Origin: Deltaproteobacteria bacterium
Lineage (GTDB): Bacteria > Myxococcota_A > UBA9160 > JAJDAL01
Direction: 5' to 3'
Assembly (NCBI GenBank): GCA_029261875.1
Contig: JAJDAL010000059.1
Span: 1 to 64,000, forward strand
DNA: 64,000 nt
Positions 26,461-34,682 of this stretch are shown here, piece after piece; positions within the stretch are counted from its first letter, which is position 1; the number at the start of each line of letters is the position of its first letter. Below the pieces are notes generated by a model. The model had not been told where the DNA came from. It searched no databases and was given only the letters and a program-made list of their open reading frames with translations. A program made the translations under genes and the position numbers.

Positions 26461-27650
26461 ACCTCGAACAGCGACGCCAATCCCTGGCCACCGCCGATGC
26501 ACATGGTCACGATCCCGTAGCGCTTGCCCTGGCGCTTGAGTTCGCGCAGCAGCGAGCCGGTCATGCGCGAGCCCGTCATGCCGAAGGGGTGTCCGATGGA
26601 AATCGATCCACCGCAGGGATTGATTTTTTCGTTGGGAATCTTGAGTTCGCGTTGGCAGTAGAGCAATTGGGATGCGAAGGCCTCGTTGAGTTCCACGATA
26701 TCGATGTCGTCCATCGTCAATCCGTGGCGCTTCAGTAGCTTCGGAACGGCGAATACCGGGCCGATGCCCATTTCCTCGGCGCCACAGCCGGCGACCGCCG
26801 TGCCCCGATAGGTTCCCAGGGGCTCGATGCCGAGTTCCTTCGCGCGGTCCGCGCTCATGAGCAGGGTGGCGGACGCGCCATCCGACAGCTGCGACGCGTT
26901 CCCTGCGGTGACCGACCCCCCTTCTTCGGCGGGCTTGAAGACCGGCTTCAGCGAGGCCAGCCCCTCGAGGGTCGTGGTCGGTCGATTGCACTCATCCTTT
27001 TCCACCACGAAATCTTCGTCGTAGGGCTCCTCGCCCTTCTTCATCACTTTGCGCGTCACCTTCATGGGAGCAATCTCTTCGGAGATGCTTCCGGCCTCGA
27101 AGGCGGCGGCGTAGCGCTGTTGACTCTGGAGCGCGTACTGGTCTTGTTGTTCGCGGGTGATGCCGTAGCGCTCGGCCACGATTTCGGCCGTCACGCCCAT
27201 GGGGAAGTAGAGGCCCGGAAAGCGTTCCTTGGCCGCTTCGTTGACGAGGCGGCTCGTGTTCTGGGATCCGTCCTGCATCATCGTAATGGTTTCGACGCCG
27301 GCACCAATGGCCACGTCCGCCCCTTCGTTGAGGATCGAATGGGCGGCCATCATGACGGCCTGGGACCCCGAAGAACAGAACCGGTTCACGGTGGTGGCAG
27401 CGACTTCCTTGGGAAAGCCCGCCGCCATGGCGGCGATCCGGGCGGCGTTCATTCCCTGGCAGCCTTCGGGAAACCCACAACCCAGAATGATGTCTTCGAT
27501 CTCCGCCGGATCGAGCTTCTTCTGGCGCGCCACGACTTCGCGCAAGACGTGGGCGGTGTAATCGACGGGTTCGGTGTTGTTGAAGGATCCGCGGTGGGCT
27601 TTGGTGAGTCCGGTGCGGAGTGAATCGACGATGACGGCTTCGCGGGCCAT
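26457..27650 (-). CDS. Thiolase (acetyl-CoA C-acyltransferase, FadA/FadI-like)
   Basis: Thiolase of 397 residues, normal for the family. Active-site residues are all visible: C92 in VNRFCSSGSQAV, NEAF at 322-325, H354 in GGSISIGHPFGMTG and C384 in VTMCIGGGQGLA. It should catalyse thiolytic cleavage of 3-oxoacyl-CoA in beta-oxidation, or the reverse condensation. The ATG at 27650 has GGAGG upstream. Acyl-CoA dehydrogenase and SDR genes elsewhere in the window could feed the same pathway, but they are not in one operon. Confidence 0.93.
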   Translation of the reverse strand: MAREAVIVDSLRTGLTKAHRGSFNNTEPVDYTAHVLREVVARQKKLDPAEIEDIILGCGFPEGCQGMNAARIAAMAAGFPKEVAATTVNRFCSSGSQAVMMAAHSILNEGADVAIGAGVETITMMQDGSQNTSRLVNEAAKERFPGLYFPMGVTAEIVAERYGITREQQDQYALQSQQRYAAAFEAGSISEEIAPMKVTRKVMKKGEEPYDEDFVVEKDECNRPTTTLEGLASLKPVFKPAEEGGSVTAGNASQLSDGASATLLMSADRAKELGIEPLGTYRGTAVAGCGAEEMGIGPVFAVPKLLKRHGLTMDDIDIVELNEAFASQLLYCQRELKIPNEKINPCGGSISIGHPFGMTGSRMTGSLLRELKRQGKRYGIVTMCIGGGQGLASLFEV

Positions 27651-27986
27651 GGGGGAACCTCCAGTCATAAGAACGAATCGATCCGGGGCACGCCTGTACC
27701 CCGAATGCGGCAGACCGTAGCAAGCTCTGCCCCGGGTCCGACCCTCTTCCGCCAACTATCCGATTTTGCTTACAAAACCGGAACAGCTCGAGTTCCTCGA
27801 CGGAAACGCGAAACGCGCGCTCAAGCTCTCGACCAAGGTGTGCGATGGAGAGATCGGAGGGGACTCAACAGCCCCGCCCGTCGAGAGGTTGCCCCCGCGC
27901 ACCTCTTCCCCCCCAACGAGTCGATTCACAGAGAGGTCGAATCCGCCGGAACGCGGTTCACGGCCCAAGCCAAGAGGGGACGTACG
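27651..27986. other. Intergenic region between divergent thiolase and OmpA-like genes
   Basis: About 336 bases without a supported gene. The OmpA-like reading frame stays open through much of it, but codon content and the lack of a start make coding unlikely. It should contain both promoters; no convincing boxes were seen. Confidence 0.4.
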
Positions 27987-29111
27987 GTGCGAGAGAGTCA
28001 CGATTTCAATTCGACTTCATGGGTTGCGCGCGCGGTGGGGATCATCGCCGCGGGATCCCTGCTTTCCGGTTGTGTATCCACTGGAAAATTCCAATCCGTG
28101 GTCGCCGAACGAGACCTTCTGGTTTCGGTCAAGCAGCAACTGACCGGACAGGTCGAAGGGTTGGTGGCCCAGACCGTCGCCCTCGAAGCCCACAACGAGG
28201 CGGCTCTGAACACCACATCGAGCCTGGAAGGCCGCGTCGACCAACTCCAAAGCGAACTGTCGGAGTACGAGAAGATCAACGGCATGCTCGATGCCCAACG
28301 CATCGACCTCGCTCAGCTGATCCAACAACGCAATGCAGACCTCTCACGCTTGCGCGGAACCTACGACGATCTCTTGCTGGACTTCGCGGCGGAGATCGAA
28401 GCCGGCCAGGTCCACGTCGAGGCATTGGCCGTGGGAATTCGCGTCAGCCTGAGCGACCAGGTTCTATTCGACACGGGATCGGCGGAGCTCAGCGAGGACG
28501 GCCAAACGGTGATCGAGCGCGTGGCCGTTCGCGTGGCCGAGGTACCGGACCGTGTGGTGGTCGAGGGGCATACGGACGATCGACCGATTCACGGCCTCCT
28601 CGCCAGCCGCTATCCGACCAATTGGGAGCTGGCCGCCGCCCGGGCAACGCGGGTCGCGCGAATCCTCGCGGAAAACGGAACCCACCCCGAACGCATCGCG
28701 GCCACTTCGTTTGGCGAGTTTCACCCGGTGGCGTCCAACGCCTCCGACGAAGAACGCGCGCGCAACCGCCGAATCGAAATCCGCCTGCTTCCGGCGACCA
28801 TCGACGAGCGCATCGCCACCGCGCAACCCGTGACCGAAGAAGAGCCCTCCGCCCAGGAGGAACCGGCCGAAATCGAGCCCAGCGAGGCTACCGAGAGCCC
28901 CGAGTCCTGGGAGGGTGTGGAGCAGAAGTCGACGCCGGAAGCCGCGGAGCCCACGGCGACGAAGACCGGCGAGGAAACCAGCGTCGAGTCCGCGGCAGCC
29001 GATGCGCCCGCGGTCGCCCCCGTCAGCAGCGAGCCTCCGCCCGCCAAGGCGGCGCCTCGGGACAACGAGGAGCTCGATCTGGTGCAGGAGACGGAGCAAG
29101 CCGCCGAATAG
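27987..29111 (+). CDS. OmpA-family lipoprotein with coiled coil and acidic tail
   Basis: Lipoprotein of 374 residues. The GTG at 27987 follows AGAGGGGA and gives a compact signal with lipobox SLLSGC. Residues about 35-140 form a coiled coil (Q/E/L-rich heptads). An OmpA/MotB-like peptidoglycan-binding domain follows (VLFDTGSAELSEDGQTVIERV, VVEGHTDDRPI, NWELAAARATRVARIL, and the RNRRIEIRL end). The last 100 residues are an acidic, Glu/Ala/Pro-rich low-complexity tail. It likely links the outer membrane to peptidoglycan. A strong terminator follows. Confidence 0.87.
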   Translation: MRESHDFNSTSWVARAVGIIAAGSLLSGCVSTGKFQSVVAERDLLVSVKQQLTGQVEGLVAQTVALEAHNEAALNTTSSLEGRVDQLQSELSEYEKINGMLDAQRIDLAQLIQQRNADLSRLRGTYDDLLLDFAAEIEAGQVHVEALAVGIRVSLSDQVLFDTGSAELSEDGQTVIERVAVRVAEVPDRVVVEGHTDDRPIHGLLASRYPTNWELAAARATRVARILAENGTHPERIAATSFGEFHPVASNASDEERARNRRIEIRLLPATIDERIATAQPVTEEEPSAQEEPAEIEPSEATESPESWEGVEQKSTPEAAEPTATKTGEETSVESAAADAPAVAPVSSEPPPAKAAPRDNEELDLVQETEQAAE

Positions 29112-29130
29112 ATCGACTCTCGAACGCAAA

Positions 29131-29164
29131 CGGGGAGCGCCTTGCAGCGCTCCCCGTTTTTCTT
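29131..29164 (+). terminator. Rho-independent terminator of the OmpA-like gene
   Basis: CGGGGAGCGC (29131-29140) and GCGCTCCCCG (29147-29156) form a perfect 10-bp stem around a six-base loop (CTTGCA), followed by TTTTTCTT. It starts 19 bases after the OmpA-like stop. Confidence 0.93.
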
Positions 29165-29195
29165 GGACCCACAGGGATCCGGCCATTCACAGCGA

Positions 29196-29972
29196 TCAGA
29201 CGCAGGGCTCCGACTGTTCCCCCGGGATGGTTTCCGGCTCCGTATTGTCGTCCCGCACCGGATTCTCGGAACAGACCCCGTCGTTGTCGAGAATCATCTT
29301 CAGTTCCGTGGATATGGTCTCGCCCGGGTTGCCGAAGCGGCTCGGAGGATCGCAACAGGTCTGGTAGTACATCCACCACTGATCCCCGACCTTCTTGCGC
29401 GCCTTGCAGCTCTTGCCGTTCAGGTCCGTGATGAAGACCCCCGCACTCTTCAGCGTGCGGGCGATGGTGTTCACGTCGTCCAGCGTGCCCAGGGTGCACA
29501 GCGGAACTTTCGTCCCGCCGCCCTCGGGCTTGATGCCCCGCACCTTGTACACCGCACTACAGGTGGTCTGCCCATCGGCGGCCGGGATCGGGCAATCGGG
29601 ATTGGCGATCTGATCCACGAGGGTGACGACGTTTCCGGTCGTGTGATTCGTCACGACCATCACCAAAGCCTCGAGTTCACCCTTTCCATCCTTCTTGAAT
29701 TGCCCGTACTGACCCTTGTCGCTTCCACCGAAGGTCCGGCAGTCGCTGGCCCAACACAGTCCACTTCCCCCGCCAGGGTTCGGCGGATTGCAGCGAACGC
29801 AGTTCACCGGATCGCCGGACGGGTCTCGATCGCAAACCAGCTCACCCGGCTGGCAGGGAATTTCTCCCTCTTCCTGAAAGATGAGCTTGTGAATCGGTTC
29901 ACACGCACTTGCATCCAGACCGACGAACGCCGCGAGCACCACGGCAATGAGCATCACACTGCCCTGCATCAT
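29196..29972 (-). CDS. Secreted cysteine-rich protein, paralogue B
   Basis: Exported protein of 258 residues; a signal peptide ends at DASA before CEPIHKL. It is rich in cysteine (about 16) and shares with the next gene the conserved GLCWASDCR-T-FGG-DKGQYGQFKKDGKGELEALVM, KVPLCTLGTLDDVNTIARTLK, NGKSCKARKK and DQWWMYYQTCC segments, plus DGVCSENPVR near the end. I recognise no named domain; the many cysteines suggest a disulfide-stabilised extracellular protein. An ATG-ATG start at 29972 is preceded by GGGAGG. It lies 80 bases downstream of paralogue A, likely in one transcript. Confidence 0.78.
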   Translation of the reverse strand: MMQGSVMLIAVVLAAFVGLDASACEPIHKLIFQEEGEIPCQPGELVCDRDPSGDPVNCVRCNPPNPGGGSGLCWASDCRTFGGSDKGQYGQFKKDGKGELEALVMVVTNHTTGNVVTLVDQIANPDCPIPAADGQTTCSAVYKVRGIKPEGGGTKVPLCTLGTLDDVNTIARTLKSAGVFITDLNGKSCKARKKVGDQWWMYYQTCCDPPSRFGNPGETISTELKMILDNDGVCSENPVRDDNTEPETIPGEQSEPCV

Positions 29973-30052
29973 TTTCCCCACCTCCCTCGCCCCGAGGGCG
30001 AGACGCATCCCAGAAGCCACCGCACATTCGACTCGACTCGTTTTGACCCCGC

Positions 30053-30823
30053 TCACAGGCACGGCTCCGGGTCGACTTCCGGAATGAATTCCGGCTCGGT
30101 CGCCTGTCGGACGGGGTTCTCACTGCACACACCGTCCTTGTCGAGAATCATCGAAAGCTCGGTGATCAACTCGTCGCCGGTGTCGCCGAAGTCCTCGCCG
30201 GGCTGGCAGCAGGTCTGGTAGAACATCCACCATTGATCCCCGGCCTTCTTGCGGGCCTTGCAGGACTTTCCGTTGACGTCCGTCAGGAAGAGTTTTGCAG
30301 TCTTGGGCGTGCGGGCGATCGTGTTGACGTCGTCCAGATCATCCCAGGTGCACAACGGCGCGCGGACGCCTTCGCCGTCGGGCTTGATTCCGATCACTTT
30401 GTAGAGTGCAGAGCAACCGAACCCCGTGGTCGATGTCGGAAGCGGGCAGTCGGGATTGTCGATGGAATCGACCAACACCGTGACATCTCCCGTATCCACG
30501 TTGGTAATCCGCATGACGAGGGCTTCGAGTTCGCCCTGCCCGTCCTTCTTGAATTGCCCGTACTGACCCTTGTCTCCGCCGCCAAAGCTTCGACAATCAC
30601 TCGCCCAACACAGACCGCCCCCGGCACAGGTGCGGCAATTGATGGGGTTCTCGTTCGGGTCGCCGCCGGTTCCGCCGTCTTCGCAGATCAATTGATCCGG
30701 TCCGCAGGTCGACCCGCTGCCGTCGAACAATTTGAGTTTGTGAATCGGTTCGCACGCAAATGCATCCGAACCCGCTAGCGCCGCGACCAGCACCGCGACA
30801 ATGAGAACATGCCTATGCATCAT
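30053..30823 (-). CDS. Secreted cysteine-rich protein, paralogue A
   Basis: Exported protein of 256 residues, clearly homologous over its full length to the gene downstream (about half of residues identical by eye). It begins with an ATG-ATG, a signal peptide ending DAFA and the CEPIHKL start. Shared blocks: GGGLCWASDCRSFGGGDKGQYGQFKKDGQGELEALVMRITN, CTWDDLDDVNTIARTPK, NGKSCKARKKAGDQWWMFYQTCC and DKDGVCSENPVR. Variation is mainly in the cysteine-rich insert after CEPIHKL. Function unknown; secretion is inferred from the signal. It is upstream of its partner, so it is the likely first gene of the pair. Confidence 0.78.
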   Translation of the reverse strand: MMHRHVLIVAVLVAALAGSDAFACEPIHKLKLFDGSGSTCGPDQLICEDGGTGGDPNENPINCRTCAGGGLCWASDCRSFGGGDKGQYGQFKKDGQGELEALVMRITNVDTGDVTVLVDSIDNPDCPLPTSTTGFGCSALYKVIGIKPDGEGVRAPLCTWDDLDDVNTIARTPKTAKLFLTDVNGKSCKARKKAGDQWWMFYQTCCQPGEDFGDTGDELITELSMILDKDGVCSENPVRQATEPEFIPEVDPEPCL

Positions 30824-31321
30824 TTCTATCCCTGCCTCCGTCGCTAGCGGGGTGAAAGCCTCGGCCCCACCCCGTCCTTCCCAAGTCAACAGCCCCAGGG
30901 ACGTCATTCGTCCCTGAAACCAGGGGTCCTCTACGCACGGGATGCCGGAGTGAAACGGTCCGCGAAAAGGCGACGGTGGAAGCGATTCCCACGCGGGTGA
31001 ATCGGTTGGTCGCTACCCCGTTTTCGATCGCAAAATCCGCACCGCTCTTTGGCCGCCACCGCGAGAACGACCCAACCGCACAACGAACTCCCTGTTCGAT
31101 CCAAGAACTCACGAAGCGCTCGGATAAAACTCTTATAGGCCTCAGATTCTGGAGGTGTCTAGGCTGGAATGACGAATTCGTGATATTTCATGACGATTTC
31201 AGGGGGAAGGAAACGTCAGAAACGAAGCAGGCGTCGCTACACAGAAAAGCGAGGGGGAAAAACAGCGATCTCCGCGTCGCCGTCGCGACACGGATGGGGA
31301 GTTTTTCCGATCCGGACGCGC
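30824..31321. other. 498-base intergenic region
   Basis: No gene can be supported. It contains an 8-bp inverted repeat at 30896-30916 in the likely leader of the cysteine-rich pair, and an AT-richer stretch around 31120-31200. Otherwise I see nothing that can be named. It must hold the promoter of the leftward cysteine-rich pair. Confidence 0.5.
30896..30916. repeat. 8-bp inverted repeat upstream of the cysteine-rich pair
   Basis: CAGGGACG (30896-30903) and CGTCCCTG (30909-30916) are perfectly complementary around a TCATT loop, 73 bases before the ATG at 30823. It could be an operator or leader hairpin. Confidence 0.45.
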
Positions 31322-31807
31322 TTAGGCGCTGGGCTCGGCGGTACTGGGCGTCAAAACCATCACCGGGATGCGGCGTTGGGTCGCGCGCGACTGGTAGGCG
31401 TCGAAGCCGGGGTTGTATTCCGTAGCGAGGGCCCAAAGACGTTCGCGTTCCTCGCCCTCCGCTTCGTGGACCGAACAGGTCACGCTTCTTCCACCCACCA
31501 GGATGCTGGCTTCGGGTTTGTGGCGAAGGTTGTGATACCAGGCCGGGTGCTTGGGATATCCCGCTTTGGAGGCGATCAACACGAATCGCTCGCCGTCGGG
31601 TCGATACAAGAGCGGCGTCGAGCGCGGCAAACCACTCTTCGCGCCCGTCGTCGTGAGCAGCAGAATCGGCGCCGTCCCCCCGGTGCTGAAGCGCCCGCGC
31701 GAAAGGCGCAGCAGCAGGCGATCCATGGGCGGCGCCACGCGGATGAAAAACCAGCCCCCTGCGCGCGTGGACGCCAATTTCAATACGAATTTCATGATGG
31801 GGGACAT
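31322..31807 (-). CDS. Nitroreductase/DDN-type F420-dependent quinone reductase family protein
   Basis: Split beta-barrel protein of 161 residues of the DDN (deazaflavin-dependent nitroreductase, FDOR-A) family. Diagnostic segments are LLTTTGAKSGLPRSTPLLYRPDGERFVLIASKAGYPKHPAWYHNLRHKPEASI, and YQSRATQRRIPVMVLTP at the end. Family members use F420H2 to reduce quinones or nitro compounds and are best known from actinobacteria. GAGGAG lies just before the ATG. The gene reads in the same direction as the HpnN-like exporter upstream, 42 bases from it. Confidence 0.9.
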   Translation of the reverse strand: MSPIMKFVLKLASTRAGGWFFIRVAPPMDRLLLRLSRGRFSTGGTAPILLLTTTGAKSGLPRSTPLLYRPDGERFVLIASKAGYPKHPAWYHNLRHKPEASILVGGRSVTCSVHEAEGEERERLWALATEYNPGFDAYQSRATQRRIPVMVLTPSTAEPSA

Positions 31808-31849
31808 GCGGTGCTCCTCGCGGGCGAATGGACTCTCGCGCCCGCCCCG

Positions 31850-34501
31850 TTAGATGCCATCGGACGGCAAGCGCTTTTCCGCCGCCAGCGCCGGCACCAG
31901 GATGAGATTGCAAAGCAGCGTAAACGCGACACCGAGCGTCAGCAGTTGCCCCATGCTCGCCATTCCGGGATGAACCGACAAGCCCAGGGTTCCGAAGCTC
32001 GCGATGGTGGTGAGACCACTGAAGAAGACGCCGCGCGCCGTGCTCGTGCGCAGCAATCCCGCGCTGCCGGCCACGTCGCGGTAGCGGTTCACCAGATGAA
32101 TCCCGCTGTCGACCCCGATTCCGAGCAACAGCGGGAGCACGATCACGTCCGCAAAATTGAAAGGGATATCGAGGATCACCGAAGCGCCAGCGGTCAACAG
32201 AGAGGCGAGAAACAGCGGCGCCAGCACCAACCCCACGTCGCCCAACCTGCGCCAGAGCACGATCAAGAGCAGCGAAATGAGCACCACCGCGTAGGTGAAG
32301 GCTTGTTGCAATGCGCGCACGATGGCGCGAGCGGCCTCGAGGATCTGCACCGCGACGCCGGTGACGTCCGGCGAGACCGTGCGGGCCTCGTCGACGAATC
32401 GCGCGAGCGCCACGTTTTCCGCCAGGCTCTCGGCGGGAATGGCTTCGACGCGCACGCGCCCGTCGGACGCGACGATCGTTCCGAGCAGATCCCTTGGCAG
32501 CGATTCTGCGGTCACGTTACTTGCACCGAGGGCGACCTGGAGGCGGTGCAGCTGCTCGGGGAACAGACCCAGCAAACTCGTTTCGAGTTGAGCGAGTGTG
32601 GGCCCCGGGTCGAGACCGTCGGCTTCCGCAACCAACGACGCCAGCGCGTCGCGCAATCCGCGGGCGCTGGCCGCCTCCGGAGTCGAGTCCGTTTCGACCA
32701 CCAGGCGATCGACCGTCGCCACGAAATCCTCGATGGCGGCGAGTTGCACCGCGGGATCTGGTGGGTCCCCCTTCGCTTGGCCCGTTTCGGGCACGAAGAG
32801 CGCCATATCGCCCAGGATCGCGAGCTTGGTCTCCTGCTCGGCGGGGACGTAGTCCGAAAGCGTAATCGCATAGTCGACCGGCCCAAGGGCTTCGAGACGG
32901 CGTGCCAGGTCATCGGCCGCATCGCGATCCTCCGCCAACACGTGCAGGGTCCAGGCGGACGTCGCGCGTTCCGCGAGCAACTCGTTGAAGGCCGTCACCG
33001 ACTCGGTTCCGGGGACGCGCAGGTTCAACGGGTTGTGATCGAATCGGACTCGAGGGAGAAGGGGCAACATCGCGCAAGCCAGCAGAGCCGCGCCCACCTG
33101 GGTCACTCGGCGATGGCGCACGGGAAAAGCCAGGAAAAACGCCAAGCGGTCGCCACCGACGCGCGAGGGTGCCGCACCGGTGGGTAGCGGCCAAAGGGTC
33201 AGGAGAGCGGGCAGTACGGTCAAGCTGCAGAACAAACTCACGAAGATTCCGGTTCCGGAAATCAGACCGAGTTCCGCCACGCCTTCGTATTCCGTGGGGA
33301 CGAAGGCGTAGAAACCCACCGAGGTGGTGAGGGCGCACAGTGCCAAAGACTTTCCGACATCGACCGCGGTGGTGCGCAGGCCCTCGTCCAGGCTGCGTCC
33401 GGCGGCGAGGCATTCGGAGTATCGCAGGCAGAAGTGAATGCCGAAGTCGACGCCCAGGCCGATGAAGAGCACCGCAAAGGCGACAGAAACCATATTGAGA
33501 TGACCGATCGCGGCCGCGGCAAAGGCAGCGGTCCAGATCAGGCCGATCACCAGCGTGATACAGGTGGCCGCCATCAAGCGCACCGAACGCAGGCCGACGA
33601 ACAGAATCCCCATCACGCAGACGAACGACAGCACACCTGCGAGTGCCGAGCCCTCGCTCACCGCCTCGAGTTCCTCGGCGGAAAGCGCCAACTCGCCGGT
33701 AACGCGCACGCGAAAGCCGGCCGCGGCATCGAGACCGGTTTCCGCGGCCAGACGGTGCACGGCCGCAATCGCAGCCTGGACCGGGATCAATTCCGAGTGA
33801 TCCACACGGGGCTGGACCAAGATCGCACTTTGCGGACGCGCTCCGGTCTCGGGTGTGGCGAGCAGGACCTGCTCCCAGGAAAGCGAATGGGGGCGACCCG
33901 CGCGGACCGAATCCACGGCGTCCCGCAGGCGATCGAATATGGGAGCGAGGTCGAGGATCGTGGCATCGCCGCGCGCGACCCCTTCCATCGCCGTACCGAG
34001 GAGCGAGAAGAGTCCACGCAAGCTGTTGTCGCGCCCGAGCTCCGCGAGATAGGGCTGCACCGTGGCCAGGTGATCCGCGAGGTTCTCGAGCTCCGCGGGC
34101 GTCAGATAGAGCAAGCCGTTGCGTTCGAAGAACGGCCCCTCGCCCGGGACGTAGATGTCCTCGAAGAGCTGGGGCTCGGATCGCATGCGATCGGCCAACC
34201 GGCGCGCGCCGGATCGCGCGTCCTCAGGCGTTTCGGCATCGATCAACACCAGGGTCGGGTCCGCGACCATGGGGAACGCCGCCAGGAAATCTCTCCAGCG
34301 TTGTTGATGCGGAAGCTCCTGGGCGATCATCGCATCCGTATCCATGTTGACGCCGAGGTTGCGCACCGTGAACCCGGCGAGGGCGACGGTGACCACCGCG
34401 ACCAGCAACAGGACGCTGCGCGACGCGTGCGAAACCGCCCCCACCCAGCCCGTCAAGCCGCGGGACAGGAGTCCATCCAGATGTGTCCAGAGCGCATTCA
34501 T
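31850..34501 (-). CDS. RND/MMPL exporter, HpnN-like
   Basis: Membrane exporter of about 883 residues with two MMPL halves. The first periplasmic segment NLGVNMDTDAMIAQELPHQQRWRDFLAAFP resembles HpnN, the RND protein that moves hopanoids to the outer membrane. Helix-rich blocks contain VLFIGLGVDFGIHFCLRY and VLPLLLGIGVDSGIHLVNRYRD, the paired GxDxGIH motifs of TM4/TM10. No other hopanoid gene is in the window, so the substrate may be another lipid. ATG at 34501 is chosen; a GTG at 34510 is also possible. It is divergent from the propeller lipoprotein at 34683. Confidence 0.82.
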   Translation of the reverse strand: MNALWTHLDGLLSRGLTGWVGAVSHASRSVLLLVAVVTVALAGFTVRNLGVNMDTDAMIAQELPHQQRWRDFLAAFPMVADPTLVLIDAETPEDARSGARRLADRMRSEPQLFEDIYVPGEGPFFERNGLLYLTPAELENLADHLATVQPYLAELGRDNSLRGLFSLLGTAMEGVARGDATILDLAPIFDRLRDAVDSVRAGRPHSLSWEQVLLATPETGARPQSAILVQPRVDHSELIPVQAAIAAVHRLAAETGLDAAAGFRVRVTGELALSAEELEAVSEGSALAGVLSFVCVMGILFVGLRSVRLMAATCITLVIGLIWTAAFAAAAIGHLNMVSVAFAVLFIGLGVDFGIHFCLRYSECLAAGRSLDEGLRTTAVDVGKSLALCALTTSVGFYAFVPTEYEGVAELGLISGTGIFVSLFCSLTVLPALLTLWPLPTGAAPSRVGGDRLAFFLAFPVRHRRVTQVGAALLACAMLPLLPRVRFDHNPLNLRVPGTESVTAFNELLAERATSAWTLHVLAEDRDAADDLARRLEALGPVDYAITLSDYVPAEQETKLAILGDMALFVPETGQAKGDPPDPAVQLAAIEDFVATVDRLVVETDSTPEAASARGLRDALASLVAEADGLDPGPTLAQLETSLLGLFPEQLHRLQVALGASNVTAESLPRDLLGTIVASDGRVRVEAIPAESLAENVALARFVDEARTVSPDVTGVAVQILEAARAIVRALQQAFTYAVVLISLLLIVLWRRLGDVGLVLAPLFLASLLTAGASVILDIPFNFADVIVLPLLLGIGVDSGIHLVNRYRDVAGSAGLLRTSTARGVFFSGLTTIASFGTLGLSVHPGMASMGQLLTLGVAFTLLCNLILVPALAAEKRLPSDGI

Positions 34502-34682
34502 TCGCAGCACACGGACAGCCTATCCGGGCTGCCCCTGACTCTCCACTCGGGTATCCGAGCGCAACCCGCGCGCTCGTTTCCGATCCGCTCGATGTTCCAG
34601 TACGTTTGATCCCCGATGTGCGCACGACAGAATGGACCCCAGCGATGAATCGAAGTTCCACTCCGAGAAGCAGGACTCCCTA

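Noticed and set aside
31190..33187. Long rightward frame across the DDN and HpnN-like genes
   Set aside because: It crosses two well-supported leftward genes and has a charged, non-globular composition.
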